The notes below the pieces were generated by a model. That model was not told the DNA's origin, did not search any database, and saw only the letters and a program-made list of their open reading frames with translations. The position numbers and the translations under genes are program-made. From NCBI RefSeq assembly GCF_029873635.1, contig NC_080420.1:54179457-54243456 (forward strand): a stretch of DNA of 64,000 nucleotides, given 5' to 3'. This DNA comes from Malania oleifera. Taxonomy: Eukaryota; Streptophyta; Magnoliopsida; Santalales; Ximeniaceae. Shown piece after piece: positions 11,830 through 24,084 of this stretch. Position 1 is the stretch's first letter; each line of letters opens with the position of its first letter.

Positions 11830-12025
11830 GACCAATCGTCGATGAATAGGGATGAATTGTCGACAAATAGGCTGAATTGTCAATGAATACTATTGAGTCA
11901 TTGACGCATTTTTCCAGTAGCTAAATATATTTTTCAACCCAGGTGACTCATCGATGAAAAAGGGGTGATTCGTCGATGAATGAAGGCAACTCGTCGATGA
12001 TTGGAAGCCATTCGTCGATGATTAA
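11830..12025. repeat. TCGTCGATGAAT motif cluster in LTR
   Basis: Eight or so copies of TCGTCGATGA, TCATCGATGA or TTGTCGACAA variants in about 195 bp, ending about 105 bp upstream of a TATA box. It is the third LTR in this window with such a module. Confidence 0.7.
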
Positions 12026-12131
12026 CAATGGGCAAATTGTAAACAAACGAGCTTCAAATGGCTATTTTTTTTGTTTGTCTTATGTCATTAAATGCCCAAT
12101 GGCTAGACAACGGCTAGCCCGTCCCTTTGCC

Positions 12132-12139
12132 TATAAATA
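12132..12139 (+). promoter_or_regulatory. TATA box of the second Copia LTR
   Basis: TATAAATA in U3 position downstream of the palindrome-like motif cluster. Confidence 0.55.
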
Positions 12140-12558
12140 CTAGCTCTTGCATTTAGTAAAGATGGATTAGTGATTAAGTTGGTAGTTGGATTCATTCAAA
12201 GCATTCACATTTGCTCAATGACTCTCTTGCTCATTTACTTTTGTTACTTATCATTTGCACAAGAGAGTAGTGTGAGGATTGATATTATATTATCAGCTCA
12301 AGAAGGAGCATATTCTGTAATCTTTACATTTATTGTAAGTATTGATTGATTATTAGAGGTTCTTGGTGAACCACATTGATGGAGGTTCTTGGCAAACTCC
12401 TTGTACAAGCTCTTGGTGAGCAACTGAGATTGGTTCCTGAGTTGTAAAGACTTCTTCATCTTGAAAGGAGATTAAATAGTGGATTTTGCAATCATTGAGT
12501 TGGTCTCAAGGCATGGACGTAGGCTAGGTGCCGAACCATGTTAAAATCTTGGTGTCAA

Positions 12559-12563
<5 letters not shown>

Positions 12564-12646
<83 letters not shown>
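12564..12646. repeat. (CT)n microsatellite
   Basis: About 83 bp of nearly pure CT dinucleotides inside the LTR remnant. Confidence 0.95.
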
Positions 12647-12650
<4 letters not shown>

Positions 12651-12802
12651 CTCATACTTTATTGATGTGTGTTGTTTACTTTGCACTTTATTGTGATATA
12701 AATCACTTGTATCTTTCCAAGCTTTATTGTTTTGTAGAAAAATTCATTATTTGCGAAAAGTGTCTATTCACCCCCCTATAGATACACTCTTGCACCGACA
12801 AG

Positions 12803-12815
12803 TGGTATCAGAGCC
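12803..12815 (+). other. Primer-binding site, initiator Met-tRNA type
   Basis: TGGTATCAGAGCC, complementary to the 3' end of plant initiator methionine tRNA, two bases after the LTR end. It fixes the orientation and the LTR boundary of the element. Confidence 0.9.
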
Positions 12816-12858
12816 AGTCACTTGAGTTACGAAGTAATTTCTAAAGTGCAAAGATAAA

Positions 12859-14439
12859 ATGATGGATACAATTAAGGCACCACTCACCCAGGGACAATTC
12901 GTTAATCGACCACCTGAATTTAGCGAGGGCAACTACCCAGCATGGAAAAACCGAAGGTCCATTTTCATCCAATCTCAAGATCTTAATTATGCTGTAAATG
13001 ATGGATAGTACAACTGTATTTGTGGGTGCGACACCATAAATAAAATTTGGGATAAGCTCTAGGTAACGTATGAAGGTACGTCTCAAGTTAAGATATCTAA
13101 AATTTATATGTTGGTAAAGGAATATGAAAATTTTAAAATGGAAGAAGGAGAATCGATCACTTCTATGTTTACTCGGTTTACACATATAACAAATGGTTTA
13201 AAATCACTTGGTAGGGATTATTCTATGGAAAGATAACATGCAAAAAGTCCTTCGATCATTACTAGAATCATGACATGCAAAATCAACAGTCATTAAAGAA
13301 GCAAAGGATCTCTCAAAGGTCACCCTTGATGAGCTGATTGGATCTCTCATGACATATGAGATCAAAAAGAAAAATTCAACACTTGAAGTAGAAAAGCCCA
13401 AAAAGACATCGAGCATCGCCTTAAAATCAGAAAACCGGAAAGAAATAGTGGGAGAAGAAGAGAGTGACAATGACGATGAAGTGGCTCTTCTTACAAGAAG
13501 AATTAGAAGATTTTTATTGAACAAGAGCCTAGTAAGCCAAAAGAAAAGGGAGAATCCAACATGAGGTGCTATAATTGCAAGAAAACCAGAAACAAGATGG
13601 CTGATTGTCCACAATTCAAAAACAAAGGTAATAATCGGCAAGGAGTCATGAAGAAGTACAAAACCATGAATGCAACCGTATGGGACGAACTCGACGAGCT
13701 TTCAACCGATGGAGAAAATGAAGAGGAAGTAGCAAACTTCTGTTTCATGGCGGAGGATCAAGATGAGGTTAGTTCTGATGATGAATATTTCCCTTCCTAT
13801 GATGAATTAAAAGATAATTATAGAAAACTATATGATGAGTTAATAGCAATTAAAAGAAAAAATAAAAATCTTGAAGAAATTCACTCGAAATGCAAACAAA
13901 AGGAGATATGTCTTTGTTCTACTTTAAAAGAAGAAAATGCATCTTTAAAAATGAAAAATAAAGAACTTGTTAAAAGCACTCAAAAATATCATGAACCTTT
14001 TCAAAAGAAAATTGAAAACTTGAAAAATCAAATTGATGAGAGTTTAAAAGAAAACGTGACTTTGAAAAAGATAATTGAGGATCAAAGTAATATCATTTAT
14101 AAGTTTACCAATGGGAAAGAAAATTTTGACAAACTACTTGGAGCTCAAAGATTTGGGATTTACAATGAAGGTTTAGGCTATGGTTTATCCTCATCAAAAT
14201 CTATTGGCCTTGCAAGTTTTTGTATCAAAAGAAGCTCTTTACCAAGTAAAAACACAGCACCAAAACTAAACCCTTTACATGTTAACAAAACTTGTGCATA
14301 TTGTGAGAGAAAAGGTCATGTTCGCTTCACTTGTCCTTATAGAGGAAACAGAGGTAAAGAAAGGAAGCTTGCATGGGTCATCAAGAAAGCTAACCCCTTA
14401 GGACCCAAGAGAGAATGGATACCAAAACAAATCACCTAA
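12859..14439 (+). pseudogene. Copia gag (UBN2_2-type), frameshifted; pol absent
   Basis: The ATG at 12859 starts MMDTIKAPLTQGQF, followed by the UBN2-type capsid (FSEGNYPAWKNRR, WDKL-VTYEGTSQVK, MEEGESITSMFTRFTHI). The frame shifts near 13230 and again near 13560. In-frame stops include TAGs near 13006 and 13061 and a TGA near 13263. The last part (13561-14439, 292 aa) opens with a knuckle CYNCKKTRNKMADC lacking its histidine, then a long Lys/Glu-rich coiled coil, then an intact knuckle CAYCERKGHVRFTC. The long coiled coil between two knuckles is typical of SIRE elements. No protease, integrase or RT follows, so the element is truncated at about 14440. Confidence 0.85.
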
Positions 14440-16601
14440 CTCTATTTTATTGTTAATGTATCAGTATTCCTATAGAGGATCATCATTTAAGACATTCGAT
14501 AAGATGGAAGAAGTCAAATATTAGTTTCATGGTATTTCAAGACTTCCTATCCTACATGTATCCTTGAAAACACAAGATTAGATCCCAAATCCTTGAGGAC
14601 ACACAGGGATTGACTCCACTCCTCTACTATATATGTGTACCAGAGATAAACACTTCTTGAGAAAATGTGAATCACTTCCTACAAGGGAGATGAAGCTAAG
14701 TGCCCCACAACCTATCAAGTGTCACCTTCTAAAAGAGGACTTGGGATTACCCACAAGCTAAAAGAATAGACACGAAAACTTAGAGGTTGGAGCTATGAAA
14801 GAAAGGAAGATAAGGTTTAAGTTGAATAATTAAGAAAAAACCCTAATGATTTAAACCCTTGAAAGTTGTAAAGGACATGATCTATAAGCACACCAAACAA
14901 AATGTATGGCATGTCACCTAGGCAAGGCATGAAGGCAATCGCCTAGGTAAGCCGAAATTAGCATTGATGAGCCTAAGGAGCTACTAGTGACCATGCCCCA
15001 GTCAGCAACAAGGTGAAAAGAGTGAAGAATGCACCTCATTCGCCTAGCAAATATCACCTTATGAATGGAATATACCACAAGTCGGCAGTCAAAGGTAAAA
15101 CGATAACTCGAGTAAGGCAATCAAGATGGTGAATACCATGGATAGTTGGGTGCTTGTCATTAGTGAATTCAAGTTCACAAATGCCCATTGGTAAAAGGTC
15201 CCTCATTGGCAAATGTAACACATCATTCGAGAAAAGCAAGAAATTAAGGTGAGAAAGATGTCTTTCATCGTAAGAATGTAGTGAGATGTATCAATGATCT
15301 CCTAAATCACCTATACACTAGACCGTAAGAACATTCTAAATATCTCCTTATACGATATTTTTATGATTTCTATCATTTCCTTATCACAATCCCTATTCCA
15401 TGGGGTACTCCTTATGCACTTGGACATTTATCTGAAACCTTTGAAAGAGGCGACATAACAAGTTCACTTTACCTAATTCCTCATCCCCCATGTCAATCCC
15501 CTTTTTACATAAGATGTGCTTAATTTCTATTAAAAAAATTTTGATGGGATGATTTCAATTATGATATTATTATTTTTTCCATCAAGCTTGAAGCCAAAGA
15601 ATTTTTTTTTAAAAAAAATTTGAATGAGAATTGCATAAAATTTAAACTTAATAATTGTATGTAAGAGAACTTGAAATTCAAATATTATTCTTGCTTCTAA
15701 ATGTAATACAAGTATGTATCTCTTTTTTTTTTTTTATAAATTTTATAGAGCATTTGCAGTCATATATTTGGGGGGGGGGGGGGGAGAAAAAACAGATAAT
15801 TCAAACCAAACTAGAAACCCAAATCCAAAAAATTTGTTATCAATTTTTTTGGTTCAATTTGGATATAAAATGTTCTATATTTTTTAGTTATCAATTTAAC
15901 TCCTTTAGTTTCAATATTATAAATATATAATACAAATACAAAGGTAATAATTTAAATTTTAAAAAAAAAATTATTGCATGACTTAGTAAATTGGCCATAG
16001 TTAAATAAAAATGAAAAAAAAAATTATTTCGACTTATCTGAGTGGGTAAAATCCTTAAAAATCATATTTCACTCGATCTAATATATAGCTCATACTCCTA
16101 TAATTTTGAAAATAATTTTTCATATATTATTTGTCATAAACTCATAAAAAGATCACATTATTATTTGTTTTATATTGTCAAGATAAATTAAACCGAATTT
16201 ATAATTAGTGTACAAACCAATCAACAAGTAGTAATTAAGTTATATAAATAAACTTAGCAAAATAATAGGGTGGTACCAATTCTATGAAATTAAAGTGATT
16301 ATTATGACCTCCAGCAATCTCAAACACTTGTAGATGTTGCGATACCATTCAAACTTAAAATAAAAAAAATTTGTTATCCATTGTCATTTTGGGTGAAGGT
16401 TTCTGCACTTTGCTTGTTGCAACATATATATAATTATTATGTGTCATTTTTTTACATTTGGCAGTATTTAATTCTTTGGAGCAAAGGTCGAATCTTTCAC
16501 TGATTAGTTAAATAAAAGTTATTTTATTCATCTCAATTTAATTTGAAAAAATATATAAATAAACTTCAAGAGTATGAAGCGTGCACAAGACACATGACTA
16601 T
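14440..16601. other. Unassigned AT-rich region
   Basis: No convincing gene. The first 1.2 kb has mixed composition with repeated CGCCTAGG/GCCTAGG-like motifs around 14920-15060. From about 15500 it becomes strongly AT-rich with homopolymers, including a 15-G run at 15770-15784. It separates the truncated Copia gag from the PMD pseudogene's 3' flank. It may include old, unrecognisable transposon sequence. Confidence 0.5.
15770..15784 (+). repeat. Poly-G homopolymer
   Basis: Fifteen consecutive G residues in an AT-rich context. The length is likely unstable and may be imprecise in the assembly. Confidence 0.9.
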
Positions 16602-16750
16602 ACAAATGAAATTAAAATATTCAAATATTATACAAGTGAAATGAAAATAATCAATGATATATACAAAAGAAATAAAAATAATCAATACTATACAAATGAA
16701 ATCAAAATAATCAATGATATACATACAAATGAAATGCAATGAAAATAATG
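16602..16750. repeat. About 31-bp imperfect tandem repeat
   Basis: Four to five units built on 'tacaaatgaaatnaaaataa' and 'tcaatgatata', lying immediately downstream (in gene orientation) of the PMD pseudogene stop codon. Confidence 0.7.
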
Positions 16751-16755
16751 CTAAA

Positions 16756-17769
16756 CTACTCCGTGCCGCAGTGAGGTCGTCTCCGGGGTCGTGGTGGCTG
16801 CCGTCTGCGTCTGCCCTCTCCCTGCTAGTCAGCAGCATCAGGTGTCCTATCCCGTCGTCCTGGATGTGGATTCTCTCCACCAAGAAGTACTGCATAATCA
16901 TCATCCATGCGGAGCACACGTGGTGAGAACTGATATGATGTCTTAGGACGAGAACGAGGCGGCATAGCCGGTGCATCGACCTCCTCCCCATCGAAAAGAT
17001 CGTCCAATAAAAATACCATTGATAGGGTAGCAGCAAAGTCAGGTGGGGCGTCAGCCGGTCTACTCGACGGTCCGGCAATATCAGCTGTAGTGGAAGGCGC
17101 ATACGACGCTGACGGGCCGAACTCATACTCTGCCTGTACAACCGATGGTGAGGAGATGGGAGTCACTAGACGACTAGAGGAGGCATGTCTTCCTCCTCAT
17201 ACTGGAGCTGGTCGACCTCCTCGTACTGGTACATCAAATCGACCTCCTCGTGCTGGGATCTATCGACCGTCCTCGTGGACGAGGTCCAGTGCAGCACTCA
17301 TCAATCGGTGGATCGCAGGATCGGACGAGATCTAGTCTGCCTCAATAACAATGCCAGCCTACAGGATATGAAAATATTTGATTAACGCATGCAAATCGTA
17401 ACATATACATAACAAAATGAGTTGTGGGTTGAAGTCTTCTTACGAGGCTCAAATATACAGCAACGGTCTTGTTGACGAAGCGGCATGTGATAGACCTATA
17501 CCAAGTGAAGTATGAGTCATCTGGACACATCGGACCGTCCTTCACCACTCCTGGTATGATGTAGTCTCGCCGATGCTCTCATGCAGTGACGAATATTGCG
17601 TGCATAGTCGACCAGTATATGACCCCTTGACCGCACCCATCCATGTCGTGGAGGTCATCCCCAACTAGATCTACCCCCGACGTCAAAAATCAGACGGGAA
17701 TGCCCTGTTGATACTCGAACTGTCACATGACTCGATCGAGGAGATACCACTAAATAATATGAAAGCATA
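16756..17769 (-). pseudogene. Plant mobile domain (MAIN-like) protein, C-terminal half
   Basis: Read on the minus strand, this is the 3' half of a PMD gene of the MAIN-like type. PMD proteins are plant proteins, often carried by or derived from transposons, related to MAIN and MAIL1. It begins inside the codon series for LICFHII...WYLLDRVM, passes QFEYQQGIPV, YFTWYRSITCRFVNK, then a GT-AG intron (17359-17443). It ends in a low-complexity tail with PHPGRRDRTPDAAD, an Arg-rich stretch (GEGRRRRQPPRPRRRP) and CGTE, stop at 16756-16758, as is usual for this family. In-frame stops (TAG, TGA) show decay. The 5' half lies at 51918-52850, across the CACTA insertion. The overlapping plus-strand ORFs are shadows. 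Confidence 0.8.
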
Positions 17770-17772
17770 TGA
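17770..17772. repeat. Target-site duplication TGA, left copy
   Basis: TGA directly precedes CACTACAAAAAG. The same three bases follow the right terminus at 51915-51917. Three-base duplications are the rule for CACTA transposons. Confidence 0.85.
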
Positions 17773-18446
17773 CACTACAAAAAGCTGGTTTTTAGTGACG
17801 AAAGTATTAGTGACGAATTCAATTTCGTGACTAATAGTGTAAGCATTAGTGACAGTTTAAGTAGCCGTCACTAATACAACACTATTAGTGACGACGTCAC
17901 TAATACTTTCGTCGCTAAAAACAGCACGGTAAACAATTTGTGCAGGAAAATTTTACCAGGAAAATATTAGCAACGATTTTAGGGTATTAGTGACAGTTAT
18001 AACATCGTCACTACTAGTGTTTTTAGTTAAAAAATATAAAAAAGAAATAGTTAAGGGTATTAGTGACGGTTTGGGAGTACCGTCACTAATAAGTGGGTAT
18101 TAGTGACAGTTTCAAAACCGTCACTACTAGTGTTCTTATTTAAAAAATTATTAAAAAGAAATATTTAAGGGTATTAGTGACGGTTTTGGGGAACCATCAC
18201 TAATAAGGGGTATTAGTGACGGTTTTGAAACCGTCACTAATAGTGTTTTTATTTAAAAAATTATTAAAAAAAAGAATTTAAGGGTATTAGTGATGGTTTG
18301 TGAGTACCGTCACTAATAAGCGGGTATTAGTGACGGTTTTGAAACCATCACTACTAGTGTTCCTATTTAAAAAATGATTAAAAAAGAAATATTTAAGGGT
18401 ATTAGTTACGGTTTTGGGGAACTGTCACTAATAAGGGTATTAGTGC
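17773..18446. repeat. Left terminal and subterminal repeats of the CACTA element
   Basis: Begins with the TIR CACTACAAAAAGCTGG and continues with more than ten copies of TTAGTGACGG(T)TTT and its reverse complement, often in facing pairs separated by a few bases. In En/Spm such subterminal repeats bind the element's DNA-binding protein (TnpA in maize). Here they also give foldback potential. The motif spacing repeats over blocks of roughly 120 bp (for example 18050-18170 against 18290-18400). Confidence 0.9.
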
Positions 18447-18640
18447 CCATGCTCGCACGGCACACACACCCCACTCGGCCCCTCCCACTCCAATCCCAGG
18501 CCAACCGGCCCAACCCTAAATCCCTAATCACCTAGTGCTTGCAACCCAATTCAATTGGAGCCCTAGCTGCCTGCTGTCGATTCTTCATTTGAGTGTGATG
18601 AACGTCTCTGCTCAGAGAGCCAACATGAGAGAAGAGAGTG
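18447..18640 (+). other. GC-richer leader of the CACTA transcription unit, first part
   Basis: Composition changes abruptly from the AT-rich repeats to C-rich sequence (CCCACTCGGCCCCTCCC). This segment continues after the solo LTR at 21181. It is probably the promoter and 5' untranslated region of the transposase gene. That is inferred from position and from a similar C-rich segment behind the second CACTA end (62346-62760). Confidence 0.45.
18636..18640. repeat. Target-site duplication GAGTG of the solo LTR, left copy
   Basis: GAGTG precedes the LTR start at 18641 and is repeated at 21176-21180. Confidence 0.9.
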
Positions 18641-20913
18641 TGTAACGCCCCGAACCCTTAAAACCGGGCCAGCGCGTTATACCTGATAAAATCCCTAATC
18701 CATAATATACGCAGCGGAAATATAACCATAATCTCCATATAACATAATACCAGAGTTTACTCATTCTAATTACCAACCATAATAAATTAATCATCCACCA
18801 GTATTCAAATATATGCATGTCTCCAAACCATTATTCACTAATACCAGTATGTTTCACAACTATCCTTTCATAACTGACTTAAAACATAAATTATAAAACA
18901 TAAAATATACATATTAAAATTAACATAAAAATATACCCTTTCACTTATATCTTCCAAAAATGTTATAAAATCTCGAGCTCTCAAAGCTCGATCCTGAGAA
19001 ATCCTGAAAAAGATGAATTCATATCCGGGTGAGACACATCTCAGTAAGGGAAGAAACAATATATTAAACTCAACGTGTGGCCATCATGAGATTATACATA
19101 TCATTTTATAATATTTGCAAATCATTAACATAATACTGAAAGTCATTTTCTAATCCTTAACAAACACAAGCAAATGTTTAACCCACGAGATTTCCCGAGG
19201 ATAGGGGTGATTACCCGCCCATACAAGTAGCACCCCTCTGCTCTGATACATTTGACAACCCGAAGGTCACAATTTAAGCATATCAGGGCACTCACCTTAC
19301 TCAGTAAGCCCTCAAGTGATAAATTAATCTCGTACTCACGTATTCAACAATAGTTCATCGGCAAAGGCCCTAAGGATAGGGAATTCTACCCGCCCATACA
19401 AGTAGGTTCCCTCTGCCCTAGTACGTTATGTGGCTACTGCCACATCTGTAGCTACTAGTGCACTCGCCTTACTCAGCAAGCCCTCAGGCGAAAGGTACGC
19501 CTTGCCCAATCGTAACATGTTCTACGTACATACATACTTCTATTATCATAATACATCATTCTTTTCTGTAATTATACATTCATGCACATTCATTCCTGTT
19601 CATAACTTAAATTTGCATTTCGTTTCACTTTAAGTGGCTCTTTCCCATTTACATCATTTACATTTGTCATTTCATTTCATTTCCATTTCATCGTCATTTC
19701 ATTGCATAACATTTCATTTCATTACTTCGTACTACAGTTGGTCTTTAGCCATCATCAGTTAGTCTACGTAGAAACGTGCTAAATTTGCTAACACAGCTCC
19801 TTTTAGCTGTCATCAGTTAGTCTACACAGAAGTGTGCTAGATCTTCTAACATGGCTCTCTTTCAGCTGTCTTACATTTACATGGTTGCATTTAACATACA
19901 TAGGCAACATTGTCCATATCATATTTTATTCTCAATGTTTTACTTACTTAGCCTGCATCTCATACATTTAACATATAATTTGCACAGATTCTCATGCCAC
20001 ACAATTTAGTACTAAAATTCATACACTGCTTGTAAAATAAGCCAACCAACATTTAGTGTTTATATACTGAAAATACCTTTCATTTCTTACTTAATTATTC
20101 AGAAAATATTTTTCCACTTTCATCAGTTCATTTTCGCATATACATATCTAATAAACAGCCCTAAACTCAAAAAATATAATTTAAACAATTGGCATTTTAC
20201 CCATACTGAAACATATACACGTACATATAACATAATTTATTTTTCCATTAAATTCATAAAAATTCTGATTTAATATATATTTTTCCCCTTACCTGGTTTC
20301 TTGAACTACACCAACATGGACTCCAAAAAATACCTGCGGCGCTCGCCCGAACCCTGAAATTAAATTCCTAATTCCAATAAATTATTCTTGAATAAAATAT
20401 TAATTTAATACTTCCTAGGGCCATAATTCCTAAATAAAAAAATATACCCTTAAATTTAGCCAAATTGCCAAATTTCCCAAATCCCACTCTCGCTTTGGAG
20501 TAGGACCTAGAAAACCCCAATTGAAAAATTACCTATGTCAAAATGACGACAACGACGATTAGAACCCCGTGGAGGTGCCTGATCATCGATTCAACAGCAG
20601 ATTTTACCAGAAATTGAGAAATTAGGGAAAATATACCTTTCCCCAGGAATAGGGCCTAAGCCATTCCCACGACAAATCCGCTCCAGTAGAAATGTTGACA
20701 GCGGAACCAGGATTCCAATGGCACCTTCCGTTTCTCGATCGGTTGAGTATACGTCGAGAAATGAGGGGAGAGAGAGAGAGAGGCGGAGACGGAGGAGTGC
20801 ATGGCGCAGGAAATAGAGACGCAGAGAGGTTGAAGAAGAAGGTGATGCTTCAGTTAACTTTTTAACTTTCTTTATATTTTTTTGTTTTTTTTTTTACTTA
20901 CATTAAGTAATAC

Positions 20914-20952
<39 letters not shown>

Positions 20953-21175
20953 TTAAACTAACATATTATATATATATCTTTATTCCAATTTTTTTTAACT
21001 ATTCTTTTATTTATTTAATTAATTCATTAATTATTTAATAATTACTCTTTTTTTGCATACTACTTTTTATTTGTTTATTTAATACATTAATTTAATAGTG
21101 TTTAACCACTTAATTAATTAATAATTTTAATTAATTATTATTTATTTTTTTAATTTTTTTTTTCGAGTTATTACA
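18641..21175 (-). mobile_element. Solo LTR of a Tekay/Del-like Ty3 element (2535 bp)
   Basis: Plus-strand ends are TGTAACGCCCCGAACC and GTTATTACA, flanked by perfect 5-bp duplications (GAGTG). No internal retrotransposon sequence is present, so this is a solo LTR, normally left by recombination between two LTRs. Read on the minus strand it starts TGTAATAACTCG, has a TATA-rich region, a CT-rich leader near 20770-20785 and CCAGGTAAGGGG near 20285-20300. That matches the organisation of the LTR at 9207-11451. It sits in the leader of the CACTA transposase gene. Confidence 0.9.
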
Positions 21176-21180
21176 GAGTG
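21176..21180. repeat. Target-site duplication GAGTG, right copy
   Basis: Second copy of the pentamer flanking the solo LTR. Confidence 0.9.
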
Positions 21181-24084
21181 ACTGAGTGAAAGACCCTTCA
21201 TTTTGGCCTTCTTCTTCGACCCTTCGAAGCCCTCTGGCCTTCGTGAGTTGGTCTTCCACACTGCAAACTAGCAAGAGCCCTTCGCGAGTTCGTCACTTCG
21301 TCAGGAGCTTCGCGAGTTCATCGTGGACATTTTCAAACCACAACGAGCTCCTCGCATGCTCGTCTTTGAGCGTTTGTGAGTTCATTTGCGTCGAAGTTCG
21401 AATTTGTAAGTATTCTTCTTCTTCTTCTACAAATATGCTTTTTGCTTTCCATGTTCATCAGTTTTTTAGTATGTTTAGCCTTAATGATAGGGAGCTTGAG
21501 GAACTCTCTCATGTGGTTCTTGGATTCATTTATATTAGCAGTGCATCAAGGGGATGCCATCCCTAGATACAAAACATCAACCACTTTGTAGACTGTCACA
21601 TACACCAAGGATTGCACTAAGATCATTAACAATTTGCCCACTAAGCCAGCTGGAGTAAACAGCAGTCCACTACTCTCTGCAAATTTGAAGTGGAGTAGTT
21701 GTATCTTAAGTGCATTGTAGTCAGATTTAAATTACAGAAAGACTATGGTAAAAATAGGCAAACAAAGAGCAAATTGAAAATTTGAGCGGATAAATGGGCT
21801 CCTAGATCTTGAAGTTTGTTGTCTTTCTTGTGTCTCTGTTCCCCTTTTCATTGGTTGGCCTTCTTAGTTCTGTAGTTCGCAGATTTGTTAACATGCAGAG
21901 ATTTGACATATCAATTTTTGGGGATAAAGAAAAATCTGGTATTGGTATTCATACATAAAAAATTCCCATAAATGCGATTTCTGTATCCAGGCTAGTACAT
22001 CAGAGAAACACATGTTGGTCTCTGATTTAGTCTCTATGCTGTGAATTTCCCAAAGTTGCTGATTATCTGATATTCATAAACACAAAGTCTCTCAATTACT
22101 GAAGACATAAGGGGTCTCCATTTACTCTTAAACAGAGCAACCCACTCATAACTGTATAAAATGATTTGTTGGCAAACAATATACTTTGTGATTTGGTATT
22201 TTGACTGGCAGAGCAATTTGTCATTTGCACAGAATAAAGCAAATTCTAACACAAACCATTGAACCTAACACCTCATTTGGCATTGAAAGCATAATCAAAG
22301 AAGGAATCTTGGACTTCTTGAGAAAAATAACTTGCTGGCTTTCCCATTTTTTGTCATTTTTTAATGAAAAAAAATATAAACACAGAAGCAGACTTGATCT
22401 TCCCACAATCAAAATTTGGTTCAAACATTTAAATTTAAACACATTAGCTTATGTTGAAAGCAAAGTACTACTTATAGCATTCAATTTCTGTTTTAATATG
22501 CGGAGATAGTTCATTTTCTAGATCATATGCATATAATTTTTCTGGTATTATGATTCTATCTGCAGTGTTTTTATCTGCTTGCCAATCCTTCATAATATTT
22601 TTGGAATCATCAAGGGTGGCAAATAAGTACTCAGTGTTCAGTTAACCATTAAAAGCTATATAAAATTCAGAAAGAACCATTAAAAACTTTATAGAATTCA
22701 TATGGTTCATTTCTAACTTGGGCCTCAGGATTTGCAGATGTTGTAGAATTGTTTAGTAGTGAGGAAACAACAAACACTAAGCTAAACCCTCTGAATGTGA
22801 GGAAATAGGCCAAGGGTCAAGGACAAAAAGAAGAGGGTATATACATTATAGGCAGCAATGCTTCTATAATCTGCTTCTATATAATTGAAGCATTATCTTG
22901 ATATCGTGTGTGTGTATCCCATTATCTAAATTTCTTTAATGCTTCTAATAGTTGCAGGAATTAGAACAATGAACAAGTGCAAAAAAAACAATTGCAAACT
23001 ATAGTGATGCTCCCTCCAAATACTTATATGAAAAAATTTAAAGCATTGGGATGATCTTTTATGGTGTATGTTTTAAATATTTTTGAAGATTTCATTTTCT
23101 TTTCAGTGAAATTAGAGATTTGCCATGCTTAGCAGTTTTCTCTGTCTCTCTTGTGAAAAGACTCCTAATTTCTAAACCCCAGTCTTGGGCTGGGCATCTG
23201 TAGTTATCTGAACCTGCGATCTGGTGCCTTCTCGTCTACTCCTCGGCTTGTAGTTGCAGAGATAGAGATACTTATAGATGGCAATTCAATCAAATTTGTA
23301 TATAACTCAGAAATTTTCTATCTAGTTCCATGAACTTTTGTATTTAGTTCCATGGCATGTTACTGTACTATTAGCTCCTTCTCTATCTCCTCCCTCTATC
23401 AGTTCTAGTTAACAGTCGAAGCATATATGCAGATTTTCCCTAAAGAAGTAAATGTCATCTGAAGTAAAATGCCAAATTAATTACTACCATTTCATGTATT
23501 CCTTGAAGCTTAGACCCCTCCAAGAACGGTTACTATACATTCATTCCTAATCGTACATGTGAGACAAATCAATTGTTATATTTCAAATATTTATTAGTCA
23601 TACTATGTTGACTAATAATCACTTGAACATGTTAATTATTTGTTTTACTTACGATTAGTAATGTGAGTATTTCAACCATTCTTGGATTGTCCAATGTGGA
23701 CAGTTCAGGAAGTTGTATTTACATTGTTGTCATCGTTCACGTTTTGTCAATTGTCATTATATATTTCGAGCGCATCTCTACTTGTGTTCTCTGGGTGCAT
23801 AGTGGGGTGTCGTGATAATTTGTTAGTGATGGAAGACTAGCCAAATTTTCACTTCCCCCATATCGTGTACTTGGAGAGCCATGGGAGATGCTACTGAAAT
23901 TTATAACGACTACGACGAAGGAATTTGAGCGATTGATCGCAATGTAAATGCAACATTCCTGAATAGGATAGGATCCATGCCCTTTAGAGTATGATGGTTG
24001 ATTATATGATTCACGAAGCATGCATGATAAATAGTATGAGAATATAATGAACACAATTTACTTGAACATATTATAGGGTAATTA
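21181..24084 (+). other. CACTA leader and probable 5' intron
   Basis: The first 230 bases continue the C/T-rich leader interrupted by the solo LTR. A plausible 5' splice site (TTTGTAAGTATT) lies near 21404-21412. The remaining 2.6 kb is AT-rich, without coding signal, and ends just upstream of the transposase ATG near 24085. A long leader intron is the simplest reading, but no transcript evidence is available. Confidence 0.4.

Larger units (their letters stand above)
11452..12800 (+). repeat. 5' LTR remnant of a second SIRE-like Copia element
   Basis: Ends GCACCGACA two bases before a Met-tRNA-type primer-binding site, with the Copia LTR-end motif ATTCACCCCCCTATAG just upstream. No TG start is found between 11452 and here, so the LTR's left part was probably cut off by the Ty3 insertion whose LTR ends at 11451. 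It contains a cluster of TCGTCGATGA-type motifs (11830-12025), a TATA box (12132-12139) and a CT microsatellite (12564-12646). Confidence 0.7.

Noticed and set aside
12803-12815. tRNA-like sequences at primer-binding sites
   Set aside because: These are 12-18 base complements of tRNA 3' ends, not tRNA genes; no cloverleaf is present.
14914-15239. Minus-strand ORFs of 61-68 aa
   Set aside because: No domain, no start or splice context, and no resemblance to known families.
15770-15784. 15-G run as a G-quadruplex candidate
   Set aside because: A single homopolymer, prone to assembly and slippage error, with no functional context.
16566-17141. 191-aa minus ORF and several plus-strand ORFs
   Set aside because: Shadows of the PMD C-terminal exon, whose correct frame gives the family's Arg-rich tail and CGTE end.
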